Below, in pieces: positions 1 through 10,699 of a stretch of 64,000 nucleotides of DNA. How positions within the stretch are numbered: position 1 is the first letter of the stretch; each line of letters begins with the position of its first letter. Below the pieces are notes generated by a model. That model saw nothing but the letters and a program-made list of their open reading frames with translations, was not told where the DNA came from and did no database searches. Made by a program: the position numbers and the translations under genes. This stretch comes from Guadua angustifolia (lineage: Eukaryota > Streptophyta > Magnoliopsida > Poales > Poaceae). The DNA is taken from assembly GCA_036346375.1 (NCBI GenBank), contig CM070515.1, forward strand, positions 18,188,423 through 18,252,422. The letters run 5' to 3'.

Positions 1-203
1 ATGGCAATTTTTCTAAATTTTTACTTTTTATCTTTTTGCCTTTTCCTCTTTTTCATTCTTCATTTCCATTCGTTAGATTTTTCATGCAAAGAATAAATCT
101 GAGGAAATCCAAATAAAATCCATAATGGCAAGAAAACTCAAAAATAATAATATTCAAACTTAAATTATTCATTTTCACTTTATTAAATTTTTGGGATGTT
201 ACA
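1..203 (-). mobile_element. Chromovirus LTR fragment, cut by window start
   Basis: The stretch ends in GGGATGTTACA, which on the minus strand is an LTR start of the TGTAACATCCC type. It resembles the last ~190 bp of the solo LTR at 3731-8943 (shared TTTTTCATGCAA, AGAAAACTCA and the terminal block), so it is the U3 end of another copy of that family. Only the 5' end (minus strand) lies in the window; whether it is a solo LTR or a full element cannot be seen. Confidence 0.65.
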
Positions 204-2340
204 AATACAAATTTTATTTTCTCTACTATTCTAAAATTTATATTCAACATTTACTTTTCGCACTTTAAATTTTTGCAAGTTGGTTTTAAATACCACAAAC
301 ATGTTATAAAGTAGCACGATCAAGTCACATGTTGATCTATAATATAGTATTTATTAAAAAACACGTGAAAAACATAAAACATCTATCGATCATCTCTATG
401 ATTAAGCACTAGAGCATATTTTCAACACTTGACATCTCTAGCAGCGATGTAGAAGGCTGCAGCCCAGGGCAGTGAAGTATGAGGGTGGCAACGATGCCAC
501 CCGCCAGCACGGTCTGTCGGGGAGTGAAGGGTTGGGACTCAGGATCGAGAGGAAAACAAGAGAGACATGAGCGATTGGGGAGGAGAGGGGACTTTTTTGC
601 CAACAAAAATCATCATAGGGGTTTTTTCTGTAAAATGGTGCAAGTGGGACAGGGTTCCCATCCGCTCGATCTGAGCTGCATGAGTTAGATCCAAGTTATC
701 CAACCACCCTTACTTTCACACTTTAGCACCTACTTGTGTTTTACACTAGATATGTTACCACTAATTTGATACTACTGTTACTAGGAGACAGCTATAGGTT
801 AAGGATAATTACAATCTTAGGAGCTAAAATTGATACCCATCACAAATCATGATTTATGTTTCGTGTCCTTTGCACAATGCATTGATACATATATGTAGTA
901 GCATCTCTCTTGTAGCGCGCGCCGTTGGATCGAAATTTATTGCAAGGATTTGCATGGTAATGCAATCTCAAGTGCTGCACTGCGGTGAATGCTACAGAGT
1001 CATGAACGGCAGCCTCCTCTTCTATCGAAAGTCAGAGGATCCATGATTCCATGTCCTACTCCAAAATGTGCATATATCGTTCTTGATCATGTATGATTGA
1101 ATAGATGGTTTGCTGCTCGTCGTCTACTGAAGCTCTTGACCACTTGTTTAAGCACATTCAAACTTGAGACCGTCCAAGCTTTGTAGCTGCAACCTGTAAT
1201 GGAAGGGTGGTATGCCAGTGAATCAGAGATTCAAAGGCCAGGAAGCAGACATCAATCCGTCTCCTAACCCCTGGAATCCAAAGCTCAAAAACATCAGCCA
1301 GTGCAAACCTCCTCTCAGCTCATAGTGAAACTGGACCTACAGCTACTTAATTAGAGTAAGACACCCACATGAATGCATCAACTTAGTGGAGTAATCAGTA
1401 TGCCCTCAGCTTGTTGTCATTTCCCAAAAGTTGATGTAAAGATGCATCGCAGGAGTATTTAGTACTCCTACTCACAAAGCTTTTCTTTAATTAATCTTGT
1501 TCAGAAGTATGGTAAGATAGCCGTACGTGCTTAAGACCGCTGCTTGTCGTGCCTAATGCCATTTCTAAACGTGTAAATCTCCACGTACTGATTGGACGGC
1601 ACAGAGCGAGCACTTTTTCAAACAGCCTGGTTGTTCTCATGTGACCCCGCTTTGCCGCGCCCAATTGCTAGCATAAACTATTACTAGCTAGTGAAATGAT
1701 CTCTTTTCTGAACCCTTTTTTTTTTTTGTTTTTGTTTAAAAAAATTCGGTTCCTTCCGATGAAATTGTAAATCTAGCTCTCTCCTCACCACGGAAGGCAC
1801 CTCCTGAGCTCCCCAGCTGTGGGAGCCTTCCTCCTGCCATGGCACCTCTGCCCTACACTCGCCTGCCGCGGCTGGCCGAGCTGGCTCCTCCCACGCTCCG
1901 GTGGAGCGGCAGCCACATGCTCTTTTGCTCGCCACTGACCACCGCACTTTCGGACATGGCAGCAATGGCTCCCGAGCTCCTTGGGCGGGCACGGCAAGGG
2001 GCAGACGTCGCCTGCCATACCTTGCCGAGATGGGGAAGGAAGTTATATTTGTAAATACATTCAGAAGGGAGCCAATTCCTAGCTAGTGTGTTATAGTGAG
2101 TCGTCAGTGAACTGGAAGGAAATGTCGTGCTTTATATGCTAACATTACAAACAAAAGTGTGGATTAGCATAAACTACTGGTATTAACTTAGAAGAGATGG
2201 CCGCTGAATAAAAATCATTATATATACCCCAGTGTAACACCTTGGCAAAATCATACTAATTAATACCTTTGGAGAAAAGCTTGTGGCTTCTCCTGCAAAC
2301 CCACAATTGCAGCTCTAGCTAGTGAGTTCATTCGGGGGAG
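204..2340. other. Intergenic DNA, no supported gene
   Basis: No open frame here shows a recognisable domain. A GC-rich patch at about 1790-2035 gives overlapping frames on both strands, as expected from base composition alone. A T/A-rich tract at 1718-1745 precedes it. I see no TSD-bounded element and no RNA gene. Confidence 0.5.
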
Positions 2341-2345
2341 ACGAA

Positions 2346-2551
2346 GGGTGTGGTTGGTTGCCTATATGGTGTTTGAATTGTATGAGAGGATACAACTGCA
2401 TGCATCTGTTAGACACGTGTTTGATTTCCTGTTCATTCAGACCAGGTGGATGCAATTGCATCCACTCATGCAAGATAGAGGAAACACAGAAATTGTGCTT
2501 TTCTCTAATGCAGGCCCGTGAGATGTATAAATAAGCAACCAAACAACAACT
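2346..2551. mobile_element. Possible small MITE (~205 bp)
   Basis: The left edge has TGTGGTTGGTTGCCTAT and the right edge, reverse-complemented, TGTTGTTTGGTTGCTTAT, so the ends are imperfect inverted repeats. I could not settle a clean TSD, so superfamily and exact edges are uncertain. Confidence 0.3.
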
Positions 2552-2916
2552 TGCATCCACTCATACAGGTTAAGGCTAGCCTAAATAGTTTATACAGGAC
2601 AGATTAGGATAGTGCAGACAACAAAATACACCCAAAGTGACTGTTTGGTAAAGCCTAGGATGTTTCATTCTCAACAAATTACTTTAGTATATATATAGAT
2701 ATAGATATATACACATATATATAGATATACAATATATACATACATATATATATAACATACATAAATACATACGTGTGTGTGTGTATACATAAATATATAT
2801 ATATATATATTCATCTTCAAATTTTGTAGGATTGTAGAAGCTTATCTCCCTACATATGGTAATTGTTTTAGAATTTTTAAAAACTTTTACGGGTAGTTTT
2901 CACGGTAAAAGTGGTT

Positions 2917-2920
<4 letters not shown>

Positions 2921-2994
<74 letters not shown>
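2921..2994. repeat. (TA)37 microsatellite
   Basis: An uninterrupted run of TA dinucleotides of about 74 bp, directly abutting the left arm of the foldback element that follows. A shorter TA run lies beyond the right arm at about 3511-3530. The Ile-Tyr repeat reading frame across it is meaningless. Confidence 0.95.
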
Positions 2995-2995
<1 letters not shown>

Positions 2996-2999
<4 letters not shown>

Positions 3000-3508
3000 A
3001 TTCCATACACACAGGTGTATGTACTCCCCTATAATATACCATTTAAATGATATTGTTATACCTCTTTATCCTTTTGAGTATACTCTAATACCGATTATAA
3101 GATACTCCAAATTGAGTTCTATAAAAATTTCATTAAAATCCACCCTTTATAGCATAATTTGTTTACATATTCCTTATACATATGGAAAAGGGTATATAGC
3201 AAAAAATAAAGGATCTGATGAAATTTTTTAATCATGTTGTATTGGAGTATCTTAGAATCATTATTAGAGTATACCAAAAGTGATCAGACCCTTTATTTTT
3301 TGCTACATACCCTTTTCCATATGTATAAGAATATGTAAACAAATTATGCTATAAAGGATAGATTTTAATAAAAATTTTCATGGAACTCACTTTGGAATAT
3401 CTTATAATCGGTATTAGAGTATACTCAAAAGGATAAAGATGTATAACAATATCATTTAAACGGTATATTAGATGTGGGAGTACATACACCCAAGAGTATG
3501 AATCATTT
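2996..3508. mobile_element. Foldback element inside a TA microsatellite
   Basis: Two arms of about 220-235 bp (2996-3229 and 3288-3508) are inverted copies of each other, separated by a ~58-bp loop. Matching blocks include CATATGGAAAAGGGTAT versus ATACCCTTTTCCATATG, and TTTGAGTATACTCTAATACC versus its complement. Termini are AAATGATTC / GAATCATTT. TA repeats flank it on both sides, which fits a TA-targeting MITE. Rice Micron elements are known to sit between (TA)n tracts, but I cannot confirm membership. A transcript would fold into a long hairpin. Confidence 0.75.
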
Positions 3509-3730
3509 TCATATATATATATATATATATTATCTACTCCCAGGTATAGTTACTCCCGTTCTTGCTACTCTCTGATCGTATTGTGATTTGTATGGCCTCT
3601 AATGGGTTGCGGTTCTTGCCGATGAAAAAGACCTGATTTCTTTGGAACACCCGATTCTGGTTGGTACAGCAAACTCCTCCCGGTTTTACTGGACTCCCGA
3701 TTTTTTTGGTATTTTAAATTTCACGTTAGG
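3509..3730. other. Intergenic spacer
   Basis: A short TA run followed by unremarkable sequence leading to the TTAGG target site (3726-3730) of the solo LTR. No gene seen. Confidence 0.5.
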
Positions 3731-6700
3731 TGTGAGACCCCGTTCTGATGAACAGGAACCTCCATGTGATTACTGTGCTATTCCCTGGATCAGTAGATAG
3801 CACTCACATGTTTACAACAATTGGAATCACAACCACACCACAAATAATTACAGCGGAAACTAATATATAAAGAGAAGCTTACAAATAAAGAGATTAGCAG
3901 CAAAGAAGCAATATCTTGTAGTTTGCCCAACCGACCCGTAGGCAACTGACAAGGTATAAACTCCAGATAGAACACGTTGAAGAAGATCCGCAACTGCGGC
4001 GAAAAGACTCGAAGCCTCGCTAACTCATCCACCTAAAATAATAATTAAGCAAGGGTGAGTACTTTCAGTACTCGCAAGACTTCGCAAAACCTATAATATA
4101 TGCGAGGCCATTTCAAAGGAAAGGCTACTACGAGTTAATTTGCATAAAGCGAAATTGAATTTGTAAATCAAGTTATTTATAAACGGAATTTGTAAGAGCA
4201 AGATTGATTGATAACAAATAATTAAAGCATAAATAACACTCCACAGTCCTCCATGGCGTGAGTAGCGAATCATAATTCTGAAATCCAACAATGTCGGCCC
4301 TTCGACATAAAGCACGATTGCAAAAACAAATGATACCAACCCTTTTGAAAATAATAAAACATCTAACATCGGAATGACTTCACCAAGTGCCCATGACATG
4401 GCAACGGCTAATCGATTAGATTTAAACTCGCAGAGGTGTACAACTTTACCCATAAGGAATGATCAACCTTTTGCTCGACGCACTTCCTTAGGTGGCGGCA
4501 AGGAGATCATACATAGCCGCTACATTATTGAGGATGTGACTTTGATCCAAAGGACGTTAACCCTGCCATCGAACTAGAAACACACACACAAGTCGTGGAT
4601 CACATTCACACACAACACAACGTTTCTAAACATGGCAGGCGTGCCGATTGCATGGGTGGAAACCCTTCCAGAACTGACCGGAATGCGTGCTATCTCCGCC
4701 TACCAATGAACAAAGCCCGCGTCTGAATAACTTAATAAGCTAAGGCTACCCCATAAATAGCCCTCGTGGTTGCACGGAAATTCTCGGATCAATAGCGTCC
4801 TATTGCTCGGTCCTTAATCCGACACGGGCGATACTCCACCCTATACAACGTGCAATTCCTTTCGCACATCCGGCTATTGACAATAATCGCCCGCATCACA
4901 GCATAGTTTTATTTTGGGTTTTTAATCAAAGTACCAGCAACCATTTTCCCAAAAAGGACCATTCAGGTTCCATACAAAACATTTCAAAAACAATTTTAAT
5001 CATGATCATTTGCTCCTCGGATACTAAAGCATGGCTAAGCGGGTTAATATGATCGTATATACCGAGATGACATTAAGAGATGTCTAGCCCTATTACGTGG
5101 TTATCAAGGATCACATTTCCATAATCATCAAGGAGTTTCATGTGACAACAGTATATCTACCAATACCACAAAATAGCAGATTTATATAAAATAAGCGCAT
5201 GCATGAAACAATTTGATGAACAAAAGGAATATAAAATACCGGGATCAATATGGTCAAAGGGTGCTTGCCTTGCTTAATCATTGCTTACGGTGAAGACAAG
5301 GTTGCGATTGGCCGAAGATGGACGAAAGCAACAACGTCGGATTCTACGTCGTTCAACGGAAAATAAGGCAAATACCAAACTTTAATAAAGGGCAAAAGAA
5401 GATAGACATAAAATCCAAATAAAGAATCATTGCAGAAAACAGGAACAACCGAGAGTTGGATTAAATTATTTCATATTGCGTGTTTTAGTTGATTAAGCGC
5501 GCAAAAAGCTAACATCTTGCAGAAAGAATAAAGCATGATTTCCTTTATGGATCAACTATCCTTGTTTTATGAATTTTATAATTATAACTTCAAATACAAA
5601 ATGCAAAAATTATTTAGATTAGTGAAAATTAGTTCATTAGTCACATTGTTGAATGATATGAATGAATAGCATTTAATCCATTAATTAACTTCACATGAAA
5701 AAGCATATCCTATAGGCTAGATCCCCTAAGATAGGTTATTAGTTACACATTCAAGGTTTTTAAGAAGCTTTCGGTGGTTAAAATATCTAATATATAGATT
5801 TCTTCATTCTTACCGATTCATATTATAAAGTTCAGAAAACTTAACACTTAAGGTTATTTGGCTATTAGGATTTATATGCAAAACATGATGAAATATGGTT
5901 ATTTCTTCACAATAAAATGATTTATACTTTGTATAATAATCCTAAGATAATTCCATAAATTTTAGGTTTTGGCTGATACATTATATTCATTGTTGAAAAA
6001 GCTAATATGGAATCAAGGTTTACATTACAAGAAATCAAATTGAAAACGTGTAGTGAACAATTATCACTTAAGGTCATTGTACTAGTGAAAACTAACTGAA
6101 GAACAGTTTGTAAATAAAATATTTTCCTTGAATATAGTAGTACATATCCTATATATCATTTCTGCACTATTCTTTACTAAATTCGGATTTAGATGAGTTG
6201 CTATGCGAGTTAATGAAAATGCTTAAATGATCACATTATATTATAATGAATACTTCTTCGCCTTTGATTGATTTTGGATAGAATTAGCTTTACGCAGGTT
6301 AGATCTATTGATTCAGGCTATTGGCCTAATTTACATGATATTTGAGAAGGTTCTGGTGATACAAATATCATAATCCTTGATTTCTTATTCATACTCAAAG
6401 TTTGTTCATCCGTATTACCGTCTTTAGAAATGTGAACACTTAGGGGTTGTGAGCTAATAAGATTAACATGCAAACCTTAGCGAAATACGATTCTTTTTTA
6501 TAGAATATGGTAGTATGAACTTTGTACAATGTTTCTAGACTAGTTTTACTGATTTTAGTATTTAGACGAGTTATTTTATCTATCGCTGAAATAGCCTAAA
6601 TGATCACAATGCAACGCTAAATCGGATCAAGATTCATTTTGAGTTTGCAACTATACTTGACATGATTCTTTACTCATTTTTTGGGTATTAGCATAGTACC

Positions 6701-8943
6701 ATCCTAGAATTGTTTTAATGTTGATTTTGCATTATTTTGCTTTTAACTGCAATAGGTTATCTATTTATTTATTGGTATGGTTAATGTTTTCTTCCATTAA
6801 ATGAATGCAACTTAAACCTTATTCTAAATATTTTTGTATACATGGGTTCTTACTGTTTTTAAGAACTTCATACAATTTATTTCATCCTTTTATGAGTTAT
6901 TATGCACTTACTCTTATATATGGTCATATTAGGGCTTACTAATGTTTGCAAGATAACTAACTTAAAAACAGATCAAAAGCTATATGTTTTTGCATGTCTG
7001 AGCTTCTCATAACTCCAGGAGCACATAATCATTTATTTTATGATCTTATAAGGTTATATTCTTCATGTGAGCAATATTGTCCATACTAGTGTGTTCATCC
7101 CATTTCTGATTTTAATAATTGTTCTATGATTCAAGAATTGAATATTTTTGTATATTTGAATTCATCCTGATCTTAGCATCATATAAAACTTATCTTATTG
7201 TTTTATGACTTACTGACCACATGTTTAATATGGAGAGCATAATGAGGTTATAAATCAAAGTTTACTCCGAATAATGATTCTGTAGCCCAAATATTAAATA
7301 TGTTTGCATATCTAGAACCTTCCTGATTTTAGGTACATATATAAATTTATTTATCTGGTTTCTAACTAAAATGCACAAGCTGTCAGAGTTTAATCACTAA
7401 TTTGTTTTGGAAATCAACAACTAACATGACAATACACTTTCCATCACAGGAGGCGCCTTTTTACCCTGAACTGGAGACTCTCCTGAGGGACTGACATGGG
7501 GACCCCGTGCGGTAGAGACAGAGAGCAGAGGAAGGAACTAGGGCTGAGCAGCGGCGGCTTTCAAGCGAAGATCCGGAAAGCGACAGACGAGAGCAAGAAC
7601 TCGGCGAGGTGAGTCTGGGAGTGGAGTTGATTCAGTAGGACAAAAGCGAGCGAGCGCCTTGATCGAGGAGGGCGGCGGCCATGGCAACTCTTTGGAGAAG
7701 AAGATAGACAAGTGACTCGGTTTGAATCGATAGAATCTTGAGCATCGATGAGCTCATCGGGTCGATTACCGATCAATTGAAGCGAGCGGCACGTAGGAAG
7801 CGCCATCGGTGACCGCCATGAGGAAGAAGAAGCGCCGGCGAAGCTTGATTTCACATGGAGGAAGACGAATATTGTTGGGGGCTTTAGCTCGGTGAGAGTG
7901 TGGTGATGCTCCGGCTTAAGGGATTTGGAAATGGTTGGTGAATCACAAGATTCGCGAGTGGCTTTGAGCTCCAGGGGGCTTCGGCTATGGCGAAAGTGGG
8001 GAATGGAGTTCTGGCGATTGCTTTGCCTTGAGCAATGAGCCGTGGCGTGATATCCTGAGGCATAAGACTTGGGCTTGCTGGCATCGGTGGAAGGTTCTAG
8101 ACTGGGGACCCACATGGCAGTGAAAGCAAGAAATCGGCTTAAGAATCAACCGGCTGGGTGCACTGAACTTGCATTGATTCGCCAGCTAAACCTTGTCAAA
8201 GATTTTTCATACTTTTTGCGTAGTCTCTTCTAGAAGTATATGATCTCCAGTAAAAAGTTTAGATCTAAATAATTTGTAGATTATTTACTAAAATTCTGAC
8301 ACTTTACAATGCACAGGATTTCAAATTCTGTTTTTGAATTATCAGACAATTCAAATATTTTTATAACTTTTGAAACTTTGTTTTTCAAATTAATTTGAGC
8401 TAATTATTATTATTTAAAATTTTCAGCTTAAGATATTGCTCCAGTATTTTATAAAAATTATGACATTATGATTTTCAGAATTTCAGAGCTTCTGTTTTTG
8501 AATTATTTCGAGGCTTATCCGACCTGGTAAATTCTTGATATTTTTACCCGAGGTAAATCCTGTACAAAGGGTTCTTTGATAATTTTATCAGCTTCAGATA
8601 AACTCTTAATATTTTTCATTAATTCGGGTGATGCACTGTTTCTAGTCAAGTTTGTCTTTTTCATCATTAATGATATTTTTACCATGCAGTAAAATAAAAG
8701 TTACCTGGTAAAAAGTTTCACCTGAGGATTAAAGATCTTAATATAAATTTTTCAAGATTTTACTTTTATCTTTTTGTCTTTTTACCATTATCCATACATA
8801 AATTCTCTTTATTGATTTTTCATGCAATGCATAATTCCAAAGAAAATTCAAATAAAACGAATAAAGCCAAGAAAACTCAGAAATAACAATATTCAAATTC
8901 AAAATATTTATTTTTATTTATTTGCATTTTTCGGGATGTTACA
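3731..8943 (-). mobile_element. Solo LTR, 5.2 kb, chromovirus-like
   Basis: On the minus strand it begins TGTAACATCCCG and ends GGGGTCTCACA, the TG..CA ends of an LTR, and is flanked by TTAGG on both sides (3726-3730 and 8944-8948). No gag or pol coding is seen inside, and I found no second copy of the termini within it, so it reads as one LTR left by LTR-LTR recombination. The architecture parallels the Tekay LTRs at 18862 and 27600: TGTAAC(A/G)TCCCG start, a GC-rich leader-like block (about 7490-8115, here on the minus strand) and a shared TACTCACCCTTGC motif near the 3' part. At 5213 bp it is very long for an LTR. Alternative: a LARD-like non-autonomous element. Confidence 0.75.
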
Positions 8944-9463
8944 TTAGGTTTAGTCGATGCCAGAAAAACATTTGTTTCCACTCATCCCTCCCAATGACGT
9001 AAAAAGAAAATGCACCGGCGACGGCCTTGAATTGGTCGCAGGAGAAGCAATGGCTGAAGAGGTACGAATAATCTAGCTAGATTCATCTACCAATGCAATT
9101 CCTTAGCTTTTGTTCGCAATGTGTCATTCCTTGATAATTGATTAAAATTTTTTGGTGGTGTATCAGGTGGTATTTGCTACAAGCAGATCCTACCGCAAGT
9201 TGGAGCGTATCATGGAGGGATGCACAGTTGCGGCGGCAACGCGGTGGATCCGAGCGCAAGGCGAGATGCCGAGACTGTATATATACTCCGCTGTGGCGAC
9301 GGTTTATGACGAGTTCGAGCCGGCGTGTGCATGTGAGGTGGCGGTGAGTTCTAGAAGATGGTGAAGATGGTGAGGTGGGCCGAGCGATGGCGGCGAGGCC
9401 CCTTGCGGTCGATCGGCACGCCCATGACCCGTCCATGCGCCGCTGCTGCAAGGTGCAGGGTGT
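8944..9463 (+). other. Pre-insertion host DNA, possible gene fragment
   Basis: This is the left flank of the LINE nest. A frame at about 9167-9364 could continue from an upstream exon ending near 9060 (GAAGAG before GTACGA) through an acceptor CAG at 9164-9166. It reads VVFATSRSYRKLERIMEG onward and stops at 9362-9364. I do not recognise the protein. The continuation of the host site lies beyond the LINE at 35817. Treat as hypothetical. Confidence 0.25.
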
Positions 9464-9477
9464 AGAGACGACGAACC
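9464..9477. repeat. LINE target-site duplication, left copy
   Basis: AGAGACGACGAACC here is repeated exactly at 35803-35816, immediately after a poly-A tail. The 14-bp duplication marks one LINE insertion whose two ends are now 26 kb apart. Confidence 0.95.
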
Positions 9478-9925
9478 TCTATTCTCTATTATCAAAGATT
9501 CTGGGAGGTTATCAAAAGGGATCTATTCTCAATGTTTCAAGAGTTACATGTTGAGATTTTACCTCTTTTCAGTTTGAACTTTAGTGTCATTACCCTTTTA
9601 CCAAAGGTTCAAGAGGCTAATATAATACAGCAGTACAGGCCTATCTGCCTTCTAAATGTGAGCTTTAAAATATTCACGAAAGTTGCCACAAACAGACTGA
9701 ACTTGGTTGCGCGAACAAAGTTGTCAGTCCAACTCAAACAGCGTTCATGCGAGGCGAAACATTCTTGAGGAGTTGTCATTCTACGAAACATTGCATGAGT
9801 TGCATAGGAAAAAACTTAGTGGAGTTATTTTCAAAATAGATTTGAGCGTATGATAAAGTTAAATGGCCTTTCTTGTTCCAAGCCTTACGAATGAAGGATT
9901 CTCGCACAAGTGGATTTCTTGGGTT
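9478..9925 (+). pseudogene. LINE reverse transcriptase, N-terminal part (broken)
   Basis: The best frame (9532-9765) contains the RT motif region with ITLLPKV, QYRPICLLNV and KIFTKVATNRL, typical of plant L1-type reverse transcriptase motifs 0-2. It is followed, in shifted frames, by DKVKWPFLFQALRMK. The frame is interrupted by stops and shifts and then by the CACTA at 9926. The missing remainder resumes at 33829 with SFISGGSVAVNVNG, the expected next block of the same protein. Confidence 0.85.
9923..9925. repeat. CACTA target-site duplication GTT, left copy
   Basis: GTT directly precedes the CACTACT terminus and recurs at 33829-33831 just after the TAGTAGTG terminus. A 3-bp TSD is diagnostic of CACTA (En/Spm) elements. 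Confidence 0.9.
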
Positions 9926-10260
9926 CACTACTCTGAGCGGCACATCGAATCGGTTCTTTTTAGCATTATAATCGGTTCTAGTAAGCGTCGATGTCCTTAG
10001 ATAGTGATGAGGTGGAGCTATCGAGAATCGATTTTGACCCGATCGTGATAAAATGTCATCGAGTCGGTTCTTTAAGGAAGTGATTACGATGACCCTCTCA
10101 TCGAATCGGTTCTTTAAGAAAAGTGATTACGATGGCGGTGTCATCGAATCGCCAAGTGATTCGATGACCCCTCATCGAGAATCGGTTCTTTAAAAGTGAT
10201 TACGATCATCGAATCACTTCCTTAAGAACGATCTCGATGACCCATTATGATGTGCCATTT
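9926..10260. repeat. CACTA left subterminal repeats
   Basis: Several direct and inverted copies of a motif like ATCGAATCGGTTCTTTAA and GTGATTACGATG follow the terminus. In En/Spm elements such arrays bind the TNPA-type protein. Compared with the right end, copies here often read TCGAATCGG where the right end has TCAGAATCGG, one of the CAG-to-CG losses discussed in the findings. Confidence 0.8.
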
Positions 10261-10699
10261 TGCAAATTCTCCAAAAAAAGCCAGATTAAACAAGTATGCA
10301 CAATATATATCATCACATTCTCAATACGAACACGGGATGCATATATCACATTCACGAAACGAAGCGCTTTAATTATAACACATATATATCATAGTCGTTC
10401 ATAATATACAACTCAAACATGCTTGACAATCAAGTACATGGACTTCCTCGATACATATCAAATTGACATATATTATTAATATTGTTTACATATGGACTAG
10501 TAGGATGCTTGGGATCTCTAAACTGCCATCCTCGATATAACTTCTAACGAGTACCCTTGGCATAAGTGGTCTCGTAAATTGTTGAGTGCTTTCTTTGTCT
10601 AAAATCTTACGGGGATATTGATCTTACGGAAAGCGAAATGATTGTATTAATTTCAGTTTCAAAATTTCTATGTAAAAGGCTAAGTATATTATTATGCAC
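10261..10699. other. CACTA internal spacer
   Basis: AT-rich sequence between the subterminal repeats and the 3' end of the second CACTA gene. No ORF with recognisable content; it probably holds the 3' UTR and terminator. Confidence 0.5.

Noticed and set aside
1684..2086. Overlapping open frames on both strands
   Set aside because: GC-rich patch gives frames in several phases at once; none has a recognisable domain or splice context.
2856..3050. Frame encoding a long Ile-Tyr repeat
   Set aside because: It is the translation of a (TA)n microsatellite, with no coding signal.
7561..8115. 184-residue minus-strand frame
   Set aside because: It lies in the GC-rich leader-like block of the solo LTR and has no domain; the LTR context explains it.
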